From contig VFZU01000013.1 of the NCBI GenBank assembly GCA_016870995.1, forward strand, positions 1-64,000: a stretch of 64,000 bases of DNA, in the 5' to 3' direction. The translations under genes and the position numbers were made by a program. Each line of letters starts with the position of its first letter. The first letter of the stretch is position 1. Under the pieces are notes generated by a model. The model searched no databases. It was not told the origin of the DNA and saw only the letters and a program-made list of their open reading frames with translations. Source of the DNA: Acidobacteriota bacterium. Its GTDB lineage: Bacteria > Acidobacteriota > Terriglobia > Bryobacterales > Bryobacteraceae. Positions 33,817 to 42,499 of the stretch are shown here, piece by piece.

Positions 33817-34949
33817 TGCTCGATTACATCAGTCCTGCAACCCTAGTCGAATGGGTTGAAAACACCGCCCCATTTCTGTTTCTCGAGCCGGAGCCCATGC
33901 CTTCGGTTCGCCTGATTGATCGCGACTTTCTGGCGATCCTGCGCTCGGTCCGTCAGGGCTACACTTTGCCCGAGGATCAAACAGCGCACATCGAAGACTA
34001 TTTCGCACTTTGTTTATCGGCGCACCACGCCACCGTGGCCACATTTATCCCGACGGACGTCGATTCCAAAATTCGTGGTTTGCTCTGGCGTGACAACAAA
34101 GATCCACAGTCTCACCGCCGTATGTTTGAGTTCGCATTGAAGGCGATGCACTGGCCCCTCAATGGGGTTTCCCGGCGCTATACCGAAGTCGCTGGCCTCG
34201 GCCCGGTGTCGGGTCACAATGGCGAACAACTCAGCGTGCTGATGGGGGCGTTGCAGGCTTTTCTCAAAAACGATGACAAGGAGTACGTCGAGCGTGCGCG
34301 AACCGCTATCGACGAAGAGCTGCGCCGCGAGACGATCGAGTTCGTTACCGCGATCGAAACCAAGGGCCTTGAGATCGACGCCCTTCGAATTACATCCTCG
34401 ATCACTCATAACGTTGGTGATGTCGATCAGGGACTGTCCTATTGGTCCAAGCATGAGATGTACGATTCGGTTCGCAAAGATTACGGCCGGCTGGCTCATG
34501 AGAATACACGCCCGTTCGGTGGCGTATTCGCGCAGGCCGCCCGCGTTTACAAGAAAGTGATGTCGGCTGAGGGACATCGCCACTATCCGCTGCGTTCGAT
34601 CCGTGGATTGCGCCAGTCTCCGGATCTATTGCTTCCTCTCGGGCCTTTCTTTGATGACTGGGGCAAACTGATCGCAAAGCACCCTGGGGTTGACGATGAA
34701 ACCCGCGGCGAAACCCTCGCTGCGCTTGTCACCGGTTGTCGCAAAATCCCAGGACAGAAGGGCTACTATCGGGCGATCCGCGGAATGCTCGATGCCCTCG
34801 GGCAATCGAAGCTCGACGCGTTGCTGAAGTACCAGGGCAATGCCGCCCGAAAGGACTTTGAAGATCCCGAGTTGCGAAAGCTCGTCGCTGTCTCTCTCGA
34901 GAGCTTTGAATCTAGTATGAAGAAGGCACTCAAGGCCGCTCTCGTTTAG
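33816..34949 (+). CDS. unrecognised 377-residue protein coupled to the enoyl-CoA hydratase
   Basis: I do not recognise this family. The protein is mostly helical in appearance, with no signal peptide or membrane segment, so it is probably cytosolic. Visible features are a conserved-looking stretch EVAGLGPVSGHNGEQLSVLMGALQAFL, a charged middle and a Lys-rich end (SSMKKALKAALV). The start overlaps the hydratase stop by one base, so the two are translated together. It overlaps the convergent acyl-CoA dehydrogenase gene by four bases. The setting suggests a role in acyl-CoA metabolism, but that is only context. Confidence 0.75.
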   Translation: MLDYISPATLVEWVENTAPFLFLEPEPMPSVRLIDRDFLAILRSVRQGYTLPEDQTAHIEDYFALCLSAHHATVATFIPTDVDSKIRGLLWRDNKDPQSHRRMFEFALKAMHWPLNGVSRRYTEVAGLGPVSGHNGEQLSVLMGALQAFLKNDDKEYVERARTAIDEELRRETIEFVTAIETKGLEIDALRITSSITHNVGDVDQGLSYWSKHEMYDSVRKDYGRLAHENTRPFGGVFAQAARVYKKVMSAEGHRHYPLRSIRGLRQSPDLLLPLGPFFDDWGKLIAKHPGVDDETRGETLAALVTGCRKIPGQKGYYRAIRGMLDALGQSKLDALLKYQGNAARKDFEDPELRKLVAVSLESFESSMKKALKAALV

Positions 34950-36106
34950 CTATACGCTGCAATTCCGGTGACGGCTTCGCCGATCACGAGTGCATGGATG
35001 TGATCGGTACCCTCGTAGGTTTTCACACTTTCGAGATTCGCCATGTGACGCATGACGGGATACTCTTCCATGATGCCGTTCGCGCCAAGTAAATCGCGGC
35101 TCACGCGTGCGCAATCGAGCGCCATCGCCACGTTGTTCCGCTTCAGCATCGAGACCTGCTCGGGCTTCAGGCGCTGTTGGTCTTTTAGTCGCCCACAATG
35201 CAGCGCCATGAGTTGCGCCTTGGCGATCTCCGTGATCATGTCAGCCAGTTTTTCTTGTACCAATTGATGCGACGCGATCGGTTTGTGATCAAACTGCTTC
35301 CGCGTAATCGTGTATTGCCGGGCTGCCTCATAGCAATCCTCTGCTGCTCCGATGACGCCCCAGCCGATGCCATAGCGGGCTTGCGTCAAACACTGCAGGG
35401 CACTCTTTAATCCCTTTGCGGCGGGCAGCACGTGTGAGTCAGGCACCCGGCAATCCGTAAACATCAGGCTTGAGGTCACCGAGGCGCGCATCGATAACTT
35501 GCCATGGAGGTCGCTTGTCGAAAAGCCTTTCATCCCACGCTCGACGAGAAAGCCTTGCACAGCCTCTGCGGTTCTCGCCCATACTACGCTCACGTCGGCA
35601 ATGCCGCCGTTTGTAATCCACGTCTTCTTCCCGTTCAGCACCCATCCATCGCCGTCCCTTTCGGCCCGTGTCAGCATGCCTGAAGGATTCGACCCGAACT
35701 CTGGCTCTGTTAATCCGAACGAACCCACCAGTTTGCCAGCCGCCAGTTCAGGCAACCACTTCTGTTTTTGTTCTTCAGTGCCGAAGCGATGAATCGGAAA
35801 CATCACCAGAGCTCCTTGCACACTGGCGAAACTGCGCACGCCAGAATCGCATCGCTCCAATTCCTTTAAGATCAACCCGTAGTCGATATTCGACATTCCG
35901 GGGCATCCATACCCGTCGAGGTTCGCTCCGAGAAAGCCCATTTCGCCGAGTTGTGGAATCACCTGACGCGGGAATGTACCTGCCGTGTAAGCTTCACGGA
36001 TCAAAGGCTGAATCTGTTCTGTTACGAATCGGCGCGCACTGCTCCGCACCAGCTTCTCTTCTTCGCTCAACTGCGAGTCGATGTCCAGATAGTCGATCGT
36101 TTGCAC
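34946..36106 (-). CDS. acyl-CoA dehydrogenase, glutaryl-CoA dehydrogenase-like
   Basis: 386 residues with the full acyl-CoA dehydrogenase layout: CDSGVRSFASVQGALVMFPIHRFGTEEQKQKWLP, FGLTEPEFGSNPSGMLTRA, WVLNGKKTWITNGG, GANGIMEEYPVMRHMANLESVKTYEGTDHIHALVIGEAVTG. The catalytic glutamate is in the YEGT motif, and the RSFASVQ segment carries the arginine typical of glutaryl-CoA dehydrogenases. It would oxidise and decarboxylate glutaryl-CoA to crotonyl-CoA (lysine/tryptophan breakdown), or act on a similar acyl-CoA. It lies five bases after the aminotransferase gene. Confidence 0.87.
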   Translation of the reverse strand: MQTIDYLDIDSQLSEEEKLVRSSARRFVTEQIQPLIREAYTAGTFPRQVIPQLGEMGFLGANLDGYGCPGMSNIDYGLILKELERCDSGVRSFASVQGALVMFPIHRFGTEEQKQKWLPELAAGKLVGSFGLTEPEFGSNPSGMLTRAERDGDGWVLNGKKTWITNGGIADVSVVWARTAEAVQGFLVERGMKGFSTSDLHGKLSMRASVTSSLMFTDCRVPDSHVLPAAKGLKSALQCLTQARYGIGWGVIGAAEDCYEAARQYTITRKQFDHKPIASHQLVQEKLADMITEIAKAQLMALHCGRLKDQQRLKPEQVSMLKRNNVAMALDCARVSRDLLGANGIMEEYPVMRHMANLESVKTYEGTDHIHALVIGEAVTGIAAYS

Positions 36107-36110
36107 AACC

Positions 36111-37223
36111 CTATTCTATGGTGGACAAATACTCTTCGAGCCGCCCGAGTGCATCGTTGAAACTCAATCGTCCAAAGCCGATCCGAACGTGCGCGTCTCC
36201 GGCTTCGTAGACTGTTGAGGGCAATAACATCACGCCAGCTTCGGCGGCAGCTCGTTCGCAAAAATTGCTCGCACTGCCTCGCAACCATCGCGGAAAACAG
36301 ACTGGTCCAGCATCCGGCCAACGCATCGCAAGGTGCTTTTCATGCCTGCCCGCAAACTCTGTCAGTCGCGTCCGGTTGTTGCGAAGGATCTTTCGGCAAC
36401 GTTCACGCAAGGTCTCCGCGTTCTTTATCGCAATCAATGCAAGGCGCTCGCTCGGGGCACTGGAGCAAATGGTTGTGTAGTCCTTATATGCTTTTGCCGC
36501 ATTGATTACCTCGCCATCACGGCAAACCATCCATCCACAGCGCAATCCAGCTAATCCGTAGGCCTTTGATAAGCCTGCGATCGATATCGCCCTTTCCGTC
36601 AGGTTCACGGCGGGGGCCAACTCGTCGCCAGCTTCCTCGAGGCCTCGGTACATCTCGTCGGAGATCAACCAGGCCCCGCAATCCTCAACCATCCTCACTA
36701 TCTCCGCCCACTCGGCTGCCGTTGATCGTGCGCCCGTCGGATTGTGCGGGAAGTTCAGTACCACTGCCTTCGCTCCGCCTTTGAGCAAACTCTCGAGTTC
36801 CCTTGTCTCGAACTTCCATCCGTTCGCCGTCTCACGCGGCATCCAACGCAACATCTCACAGCCCGCTCCCGCCGCAATTTCATAGAGAGACTGGTAGCCC
36901 GGATAGGTCGTCACCACACGGTCGCCTGGCTTGAGCAGCGTGCGCATGATGAGGTAGATCACTTCTTCCGGTGCCGCCGTCATGACCTGATGCTCATCGA
37001 CACCCGCATACTCTTTTGCGATGAATTCCCTCAACTCAGGCAAGCCCGCCGATTCCGTGTAGCCCAGCCTCAGCGATTGCCAGGCTTTCAGATCTTCTGC
37101 AGTTGCCAGTTGCAGCAGTTCATCGAGCCGCATCGCCTCGCAATCGGAACTGCCTAGCAGGAACGGAGTCTGAAATTCATAACGCGCAAAATATCTCTCG
37201 AGCCAAAAAGGTCGCAAGCTCAT
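36111..37223 (-). CDS. PLP-dependent aminotransferase, class I/II
   Basis: 370 residues from ATG 37223 (MSLRPFWLERYFARYEFQTPFLLGSS); the longer frame adds an unlike leader. Motifs: NFPHNPTGA, WLISDEMYRGLEE with the PLP-binding Asp, and GLSKAYGLAGLRCGWMVCRD with the Schiff-base Lys. It most resembles class I members that act as aromatic or branched amino-acid transaminases; the substrate is uncertain. In operon with the acyl-CoA dehydrogenase, so amino-acid degradation is plausible. Confidence 0.85.
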   Translation of the reverse strand: MSLRPFWLERYFARYEFQTPFLLGSSDCEAMRLDELLQLATAEDLKAWQSLRLGYTESAGLPELREFIAKEYAGVDEHQVMTAAPEEVIYLIMRTLLKPGDRVVTTYPGYQSLYEIAAGAGCEMLRWMPRETANGWKFETRELESLLKGGAKAVVLNFPHNPTGARSTAAEWAEIVRMVEDCGAWLISDEMYRGLEEAGDELAPAVNLTERAISIAGLSKAYGLAGLRCGWMVCRDGEVINAAKAYKDYTTICSSAPSERLALIAIKNAETLRERCRKILRNNRTRLTEFAGRHEKHLAMRWPDAGPVCFPRWLRGSASNFCERAAAEAGVMLLPSTVYEAGDAHVRIGFGRLSFNDALGRLEEYLSTIE

Positions 37224-37290
37224 TGAATCAGGATGACGCAAAAAGATTGCGAACATTTGCTCTCATTGCCCACTACCTCTCTGCACGGTC

Positions 37291-39204
37291 ATGATTCGTA
37301 TTGCCATAGTTGCGGCATTCTGTTTCGCCATTTGTTTGTATGGCCAATCAAAAGAGGGAGATGTCGCCAATGCCGCCTACGCGCATTTGAACGCTGGGCG
37401 CCTGTTAGAGGCGCGACAATCCTTTGAGGCTTCTCTTGCGGCCGATCCCCGTCAGCTTGAGGTCCGCCTCGATTATGCGTATCTACTACTGAAGCTCGGC
37501 GAGACGGAATCTGGGCGCGATGAGCTGAAGCGTGTCCTTGCCCAAAAGCCCGATGACGAGAGGCTCATGCTCGAGTACGCCTATCTCGCCTTTGAAACCG
37601 GCAAGCGACCTGAAGCCTTTGAGCTGTTTATTCGTTTAAAACTTGCGAAAGATGAATCGATCCGGTCGCAAGCCGCTAGCACCTTTGCTCGTCTCGACTC
37701 CGAATTAAAACTTTCGATCGAACGCTGGCGGGAAGCCGCGGCCAAATCGCCCGATAGCTACAGCGTCCATGAGGAGCTTGCTCGATTGCTGGAAGAGCGC
37801 AACGCCTGGGTTGAAGCAGCTGCCGAATACCGTATTGCGTTTGGTCTCAAGCCCGACAAGCGTCGCTTTCTGCTCGACATTGCCCGGGTTGAACTTGAGG
37901 CGGTCCGTCCTGATTATGCAAGTGCTGCCATCATTGCCGCATCTCGCGGAACGCCGGCAATGGTTGCTGAAGAAGCACGCGAGTTTCTTCCAGCACGATA
38001 TCCCTACGTGTATGAATTCGAGCTGGCCATTCAGATGGATCCTCTCAATGTTGCACTTCGCCGGGAGCTCGGCTTTCTGTTGCTGAAAATGAATCGCGAG
38101 CGCGAAGCCGTTGCTGTGTTTGAGGCGCTTCTGAAGTTGGCTCCCGATGATGCTCTCGCGATTGCTCAATTGGCCTTTCTGCGCGTCAATCGTCCAGCTG
38201 CGCCACCAGTTGATAACGGCCTTACCGCGGTGAAAGAACTTGCCGACAAGAGCTTCGAGAGAGGTTATCTCAAAGATGCGCTCAAGTATCTCGAACAGCT
38301 GCATGAATCGAATCCCGACGACGCCGCCACCACGCTTCGCCTCGGTTGGACCTACAACATGCTCAAGCTGGATCGCGATGCGGTGCGGTGCTTTGACACT
38401 GCGCGCCGAAGCACTGATTCCAAGATCGCGGCTGAAGCCGATCAGGCGTATCGCAGCCTTAGTCCATCGCTGGCGCCCGTACGCACGACAGTCTGGATGC
38501 TGCCGTTCTATTCATCCCGTTGGCGCGAAGGATTTGCTTATTCCCAGATCAAGGCTGAGTTCCGCTTGCCTTTCACCAAGCTGCGTCCTTATCTGTCCAC
38601 TCGCTTTATTGGCGACATGAATTTCAATAGTGGTCTCTTGCGCGGACCTGCAGGCCAGGTCACTCCTGGTGGACTCAGCGAAAATGCTGTGGTCACGGCG
38701 GTGGGTGTTGCTACTCCCCGGTCGCACAACCTGATGGCCTGGGGAGAGGCTGGTGGTTCCTGGCAGTACTTTGCCCAACGAAATGGCACTGCCACGATCC
38801 GGTCTGACTTCAGGGGTGGCGTCAACTTTGCGCGTGGCTTTGGTGCTGCAAACTTTTCGAGTGAAGGCGGGTGGTTTGCTGTAACGACTGCCGACGCTGT
38901 CTATCTGAGCCGCTTCAACAACAACACACTTTTCTACAGCCAGAATCGGGTTGGCTATCACCCCGATGGTTCGGCTCTGCAGTTCTACATCAATCTCAAT
39001 CTCACCACTGATGTGCAGCGTATGGACTGGGCGAACTATTTTGAAATCGGCCCTGGCGTCCGCTGGCAGGCGCCTGGCCTGCCCAGGTCGCTTTATCTCT
39101 TTGCCGATTTCATCTACGGTCGCCACATGCTGAAGGGCGACCCTTCACGTGCACGCAAGTTCACCGATTTTCGGGCAGGAGTCTGGTATGCGTTTACTCG
39201 TTAG
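37291..39204 (+). CDS. TPR protein with C-terminal outer-membrane beta-barrel (NfrA-like)
   Basis: 637 residues. A short signal peptide (IAIVAAFCFAICLYGQ) is followed by many TPR units from about 25 to 400 (NAAYAHLNAGRLLEARQSFEASLAADPRQLEVRLDYAYLLLKLGE and similar). The last 230 residues are beta-strand-rich with alternating aromatic patterns, ending VWYAFTR. TPR plus barrel is the layout of the N4 receptor NfrA and of the exopolysaccharide porins PgaA and BcsC. It overlaps the next gene by 17 bases, so the pair is coupled. Confidence 0.78.
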   Translation: MIRIAIVAAFCFAICLYGQSKEGDVANAAYAHLNAGRLLEARQSFEASLAADPRQLEVRLDYAYLLLKLGETESGRDELKRVLAQKPDDERLMLEYAYLAFETGKRPEAFELFIRLKLAKDESIRSQAASTFARLDSELKLSIERWREAAAKSPDSYSVHEELARLLEERNAWVEAAAEYRIAFGLKPDKRRFLLDIARVELEAVRPDYASAAIIAASRGTPAMVAEEAREFLPARYPYVYEFELAIQMDPLNVALRRELGFLLLKMNREREAVAVFEALLKLAPDDALAIAQLAFLRVNRPAAPPVDNGLTAVKELADKSFERGYLKDALKYLEQLHESNPDDAATTLRLGWTYNMLKLDRDAVRCFDTARRSTDSKIAAEADQAYRSLSPSLAPVRTTVWMLPFYSSRWREGFAYSQIKAEFRLPFTKLRPYLSTRFIGDMNFNSGLLRGPAGQVTPGGLSENAVVTAVGVATPRSHNLMAWGEAGGSWQYFAQRNGTATIRSDFRGGVNFARGFGAANFSSEGGWFAVTTADAVYLSRFNNNTLFYSQNRVGYHPDGSALQFYINLNLTTDVQRMDWANYFEIGPGVRWQAPGLPRSLYLFADFIYGRHMLKGDPSRARKFTDFRAGVWYAFTR

Positions 39205-41095
39205 CTTTGTTTGTTTATCGCTTCACGCGCAGACTTATTCAAACACTGCAAACAAGCCTGGTTGGGATAGCGTGCTCACTTCGCTTGGCCTGGTTGCAAC
39301 CGATTCTGCCGATGCAAAGGTACTTGTTGGCGCCACTGCAGTCACACCGGGAAAGCTCGTCGTGCTCGAAGGCCATTCCGCGCTTGCGGCTAGTTTGGGC
39401 ATCACACCTTCCGGCCAACAAGTCGAAATTCGTCAGATCCGCGATACGGCTAGCCCCGAACTGCCTATCGTCTGGCAGTCTCCGCTCTTGATCGATCAGG
39501 CCACTGTTGATGCCGCCTGGACGGTCCGCGCTCGTGACCGTTGGTCCAACTCCCCCGTGCTCGCCACACGCTCTGGAGCGATTTGGACTGCGACGCCCAT
39601 TGGCCAGTCTGGTTACGAGCGTTACCCTTTTCTGCCTCAGGCTCTGCTTGCGGCTGGCCTCGATGCCCCCGTTCGTGCACAGGGCCTTTGGGCCTTTTTC
39701 GACGCGGGTTTTCGCCAACGGGCCGACCTGCGGCATCTTGTGACTCAGTGGAAGGCCGCGGGTCTCGGTGGTATTCATGTCACCAGTTGGCAGTTTGACG
39801 ATGCTAGCCCTGAGCGCGCCGCCTGGCTCAAAAATCTCATTGATCTCTGCCATGAAAATCTGATTGTGGTCTACGCATGGGTGGAGCTGCCGCACGTCAG
39901 CGAGCACTTCTGGCAGCAGTATCCCCAATGTCGCGAACGGACGGCCAGCGGTATGGAGGCCAGCCTCGATTGGCGGCGCCTGATGACACTCGTTGATCCT
40001 AAGTGCTCCCAGCTGGCCGAAGACAACATTCTCGCCCTCTTGCGCCGATTCGATTGGGACGGTGTCAACCTCGGCGAACTCTATTTTGAATCGCTCGAAG
40101 GCCACCTGAACCCGGCTCGCTTCACGCCCTTTCATGATTCCGTTCGCGCTGAATACAAGCAACTCCATGGCCGCGATCCACTTGATGACCTCAAGAGGGA
40201 CGGCCTCGCGACTCTGCTTGAATATCGCGCCAATCTTGCCGCGCGCTTGCAATCCGACTGGCTCGCCAAGCTTGAAGTCATTCGCCGCGAGCGCCCCGGT
40301 TTCGACATCGTCGTCACCCACATTGACGATCGTTTCGACACCCGCATGCGCGATGCTCTTGGTGCAGATGCCGCGCGGATTCTCCGATCGACAGAAGGGC
40401 AGGAAACCGGCTTTCTTGTCGAAGACCCCGCTACCGTCTGGCATCTCGGCCCGGCCCGATACCGCGAGATCCGAAAGCGCTACGAGTCTCTTACTTCAGA
40501 ACATGCCCGCCTCTCGATCGATATCAATATCGTCGACCGCTATCAGGATGTTTACCCCACCCGCCGCCAAACCGGCGCTGAACTGGCACAGCTCGTGCAT
40601 GAGGCCGCGGCTGCATTCGATCAGGTCGCTCTCTATTTTGAATATTCGCTGCGCCCCGTCGATCTCCCGCTGCTTGGGCTTGCTGCTGCTCGGCTCACGG
40701 CCTGGCGGCAATCGAACGATGGCGTCGAGGTGACTTTGGCAGCTCCCGCCATGGTGCGCTGGCAAGGCCCGGCGTTGGTGAATGGAATTCCCTGGCCATT
40801 GGCAGATGGCGCGCACCTCCATCTCCCTGCGGGCAATTGGCGCATCGAACGGGCCGCTGCGTATCCTGTGAATCGCATCGTCGACCTCAATGTGAGGCTG
40901 GAAGGGGTTGAACTCGCCCAAGGCGAATACACGATTCGCTACACGTCCCGCACTACCGGAACTCTGCTTGTAGAGACCGCATTAGGCCGCGAGCGGCGCA
41001 CGCTCCCGCGCGGCGGCGGGGTGTTCACGCTTAGCGCGAAGCCACTTCCGTTTTCGGTTGAGAGTAATTCAGTGCAACTTCGTCCCCAGCGCTAA
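39188..41095 (+). CDS. exported glycosidase-like protein (predicted TIM barrel), family unassigned
   Basis: 635 residues from ATG 39188 (MRLLVSFVCLSLHAQTYS); the track start lies further inside the previous gene. A short signal peptide, an N-terminal alpha/beta region, then a central barrel-like part with segments typical of glycoside hydrolase-like (GHL) proteins (WKAAGLGGIHVTSW, NLIVVYAWVELP, RFDWDGVNLGELYFESLEGH, DIVVTHIDDRFD). Asp and Glu in DGVNLGELYFE are candidate catalytic residues. A beta-rich C-terminus follows. Beside a TPR-barrel gene it recalls the PgaA/PgaB pairing, but I cannot place it in a family with certainty. Convergent 65-base overlap with the next gene. Confidence 0.55.
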   Translation: MRLLVSFVCLSLHAQTYSNTANKPGWDSVLTSLGLVATDSADAKVLVGATAVTPGKLVVLEGHSALAASLGITPSGQQVEIRQIRDTASPELPIVWQSPLLIDQATVDAAWTVRARDRWSNSPVLATRSGAIWTATPIGQSGYERYPFLPQALLAAGLDAPVRAQGLWAFFDAGFRQRADLRHLVTQWKAAGLGGIHVTSWQFDDASPERAAWLKNLIDLCHENLIVVYAWVELPHVSEHFWQQYPQCRERTASGMEASLDWRRLMTLVDPKCSQLAEDNILALLRRFDWDGVNLGELYFESLEGHLNPARFTPFHDSVRAEYKQLHGRDPLDDLKRDGLATLLEYRANLAARLQSDWLAKLEVIRRERPGFDIVVTHIDDRFDTRMRDALGADAARILRSTEGQETGFLVEDPATVWHLGPARYREIRKRYESLTSEHARLSIDINIVDRYQDVYPTRRQTGAELAQLVHEAAAAFDQVALYFEYSLRPVDLPLLGLAAARLTAWRQSNDGVEVTLAAPAMVRWQGPALVNGIPWPLADGAHLHLPAGNWRIERAAAYPVNRIVDLNVRLEGVELAQGEYTIRYTSRTTGTLLVETALGRERRTLPRGGGVFTLSAKPLPFSVESNSVQLRPQR

Positions 41096-42389
41096 TACCG
41101 GTTTCGATGACAACCTGAGTCTGATTCATCGAGCCCGTTTTTACTTCTCGCTTCACAAAGTTTGCACCTTGCTTGGCAAACACGAAAGTTTTGCCGTCTT
41201 CTTCGTGAATCGCGCCACGCGGCACCATGACTGCTTTCTCTACACTGGTTGCCGTTAGCACTTCAGCTGCCGCTGATAGATCGGGAATCAGCTTCGGATC
41301 AAAACCATCGATGGCCACTCGCACGGGGATCGTGCGAATGAAGCTCTGTTGACGGCCCCCGGCTACAGCCAGTGCGCCGACAGAGTATAAGTGCCCCTTC
41401 ATCGTCATCCCAGGGAAAGCATCCACAGTAATCGTTGCGGTTTCGCCAATCCGGAACTGGCTTACTTCCGTCTGATTGATCGAGCCTTCCAGCTGCATGC
41501 TCTTCGGGTCGACAATTTTCATCGCGACTTGACCCGGCGTGACGATGTCGCCCATCTTGATGGTGTCGTTTTCGCCACCGCGGAACATCGGTTGAACTAC
41601 CGCCAGGCCGTCCATCGCCGCCGACACCACAAACTTCTTCAAGTCTGCTTTGTGGCGATCCCGGTGGCGGGCGTGACGCTCCATGGTGAACCGCAAAATT
41701 TTCATCTCAGAAGCCTGCGACTGTTTCTTCAGATCGATGTCCTTCAGCAACTCGTTGTACTTGGCTTCTGCTTCTTCAACCGCAAGCTGCAATACTTCTT
41801 GGTCGAGGGCCGTGCGGAGTTCCTTTGCTTTCGCGTCGAGCCGCACCTTGTCGAGTTCCGACTTGGCCACGCGGACATTCTGCATCAGGTTCTCCATGTC
41901 GAGTGCCTGCTCTGCCTTACGCTTTTCGATGTCGCCCAAAGCTTGCATCACGGTCGCGTGCACATCGTCCACGTGATCCTGCAAAGACTGTCCATCGATC
42001 TCAAGGACAACCTGCCCTTTTTTCACCATCGAACCGCTTGCGACCATTTTCAAAATCGTCATCGGCCGGTTTCCTTCGGGCCCGGTCAGCTTGGGCACCG
42101 TGATGTTGGCAAAGTTCCGCGCCGTCGTCACACCGGTGACTCGCACTGTGTGGTGTAGCGGGGCCACCCGCGCCTTTACGGTGCGCACTGCCGGGATTGC
42201 AGCCAGGCGCTCCGCCTGTTGTTCTGCCGCGTAATATCGCCATGCCGCCACGCTCGCCACCAGCAACACCAACAGCCCGACCCACACCATCCACCCACGA
42301 TTCGGGCTGGATTCTTCAGGCGCAGGCACCAAAACCGGCTTTTTTGCCGGGTCTTGTGGATTCGGGACTGGGTTCAAAATGGCGGACAT
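41031..42389 (-). CDS. HlyD/MacA-type membrane-fusion (efflux adaptor) protein
   Basis: 452 residues with one N-terminal membrane helix (GWMVWVGLLVLLVASVAAWRYYA). A split lipoyl-like domain (ITVPKLTGPEGNRPMTILKMVASGSMVKKGQVVLEIDG ... VVSAAMDGLAVV) flanks a long coiled coil (about 140-235), followed by beta-barrel and membrane-proximal parts (KSMQLEGSINQTEVSQFRIGETATITVDAFPG, AVMVPRGAIHEEDGKTFVF). Such adaptors bridge inner and outer membrane transporters, but no ABC, RND or outer-membrane partner is adjacent. Its 3' 65 bases overlap the convergent gene. Confidence 0.87.
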   Translation of the reverse strand: MSAILNPVPNPQDPAKKPVLVPAPEESSPNRGWMVWVGLLVLLVASVAAWRYYAAEQQAERLAAIPAVRTVKARVAPLHHTVRVTGVTTARNFANITVPKLTGPEGNRPMTILKMVASGSMVKKGQVVLEIDGQSLQDHVDDVHATVMQALGDIEKRKAEQALDMENLMQNVRVAKSELDKVRLDAKAKELRTALDQEVLQLAVEEAEAKYNELLKDIDLKKQSQASEMKILRFTMERHARHRDRHKADLKKFVVSAAMDGLAVVQPMFRGGENDTIKMGDIVTPGQVAMKIVDPKSMQLEGSINQTEVSQFRIGETATITVDAFPGMTMKGHLYSVGALAVAGGRQQSFIRTIPVRVAIDGFDPKLIPDLSAAAEVLTATSVEKAVMVPRGAIHEEDGKTFVFAKQGANFVKREVKTGSMNQTQVVIETGISAGDEVALNYSQPKTEVASR

Positions 42390-42499
42390 TGGAGCCTCGT
42401 TTGATTGGAGCGTTCGGACAATTCTATGTTACTAGACGTTCCCCTAAAGCTGAAGGCGCACAAGTTGCGCAAATCGTTACCTGTATACTCATCTAGATC

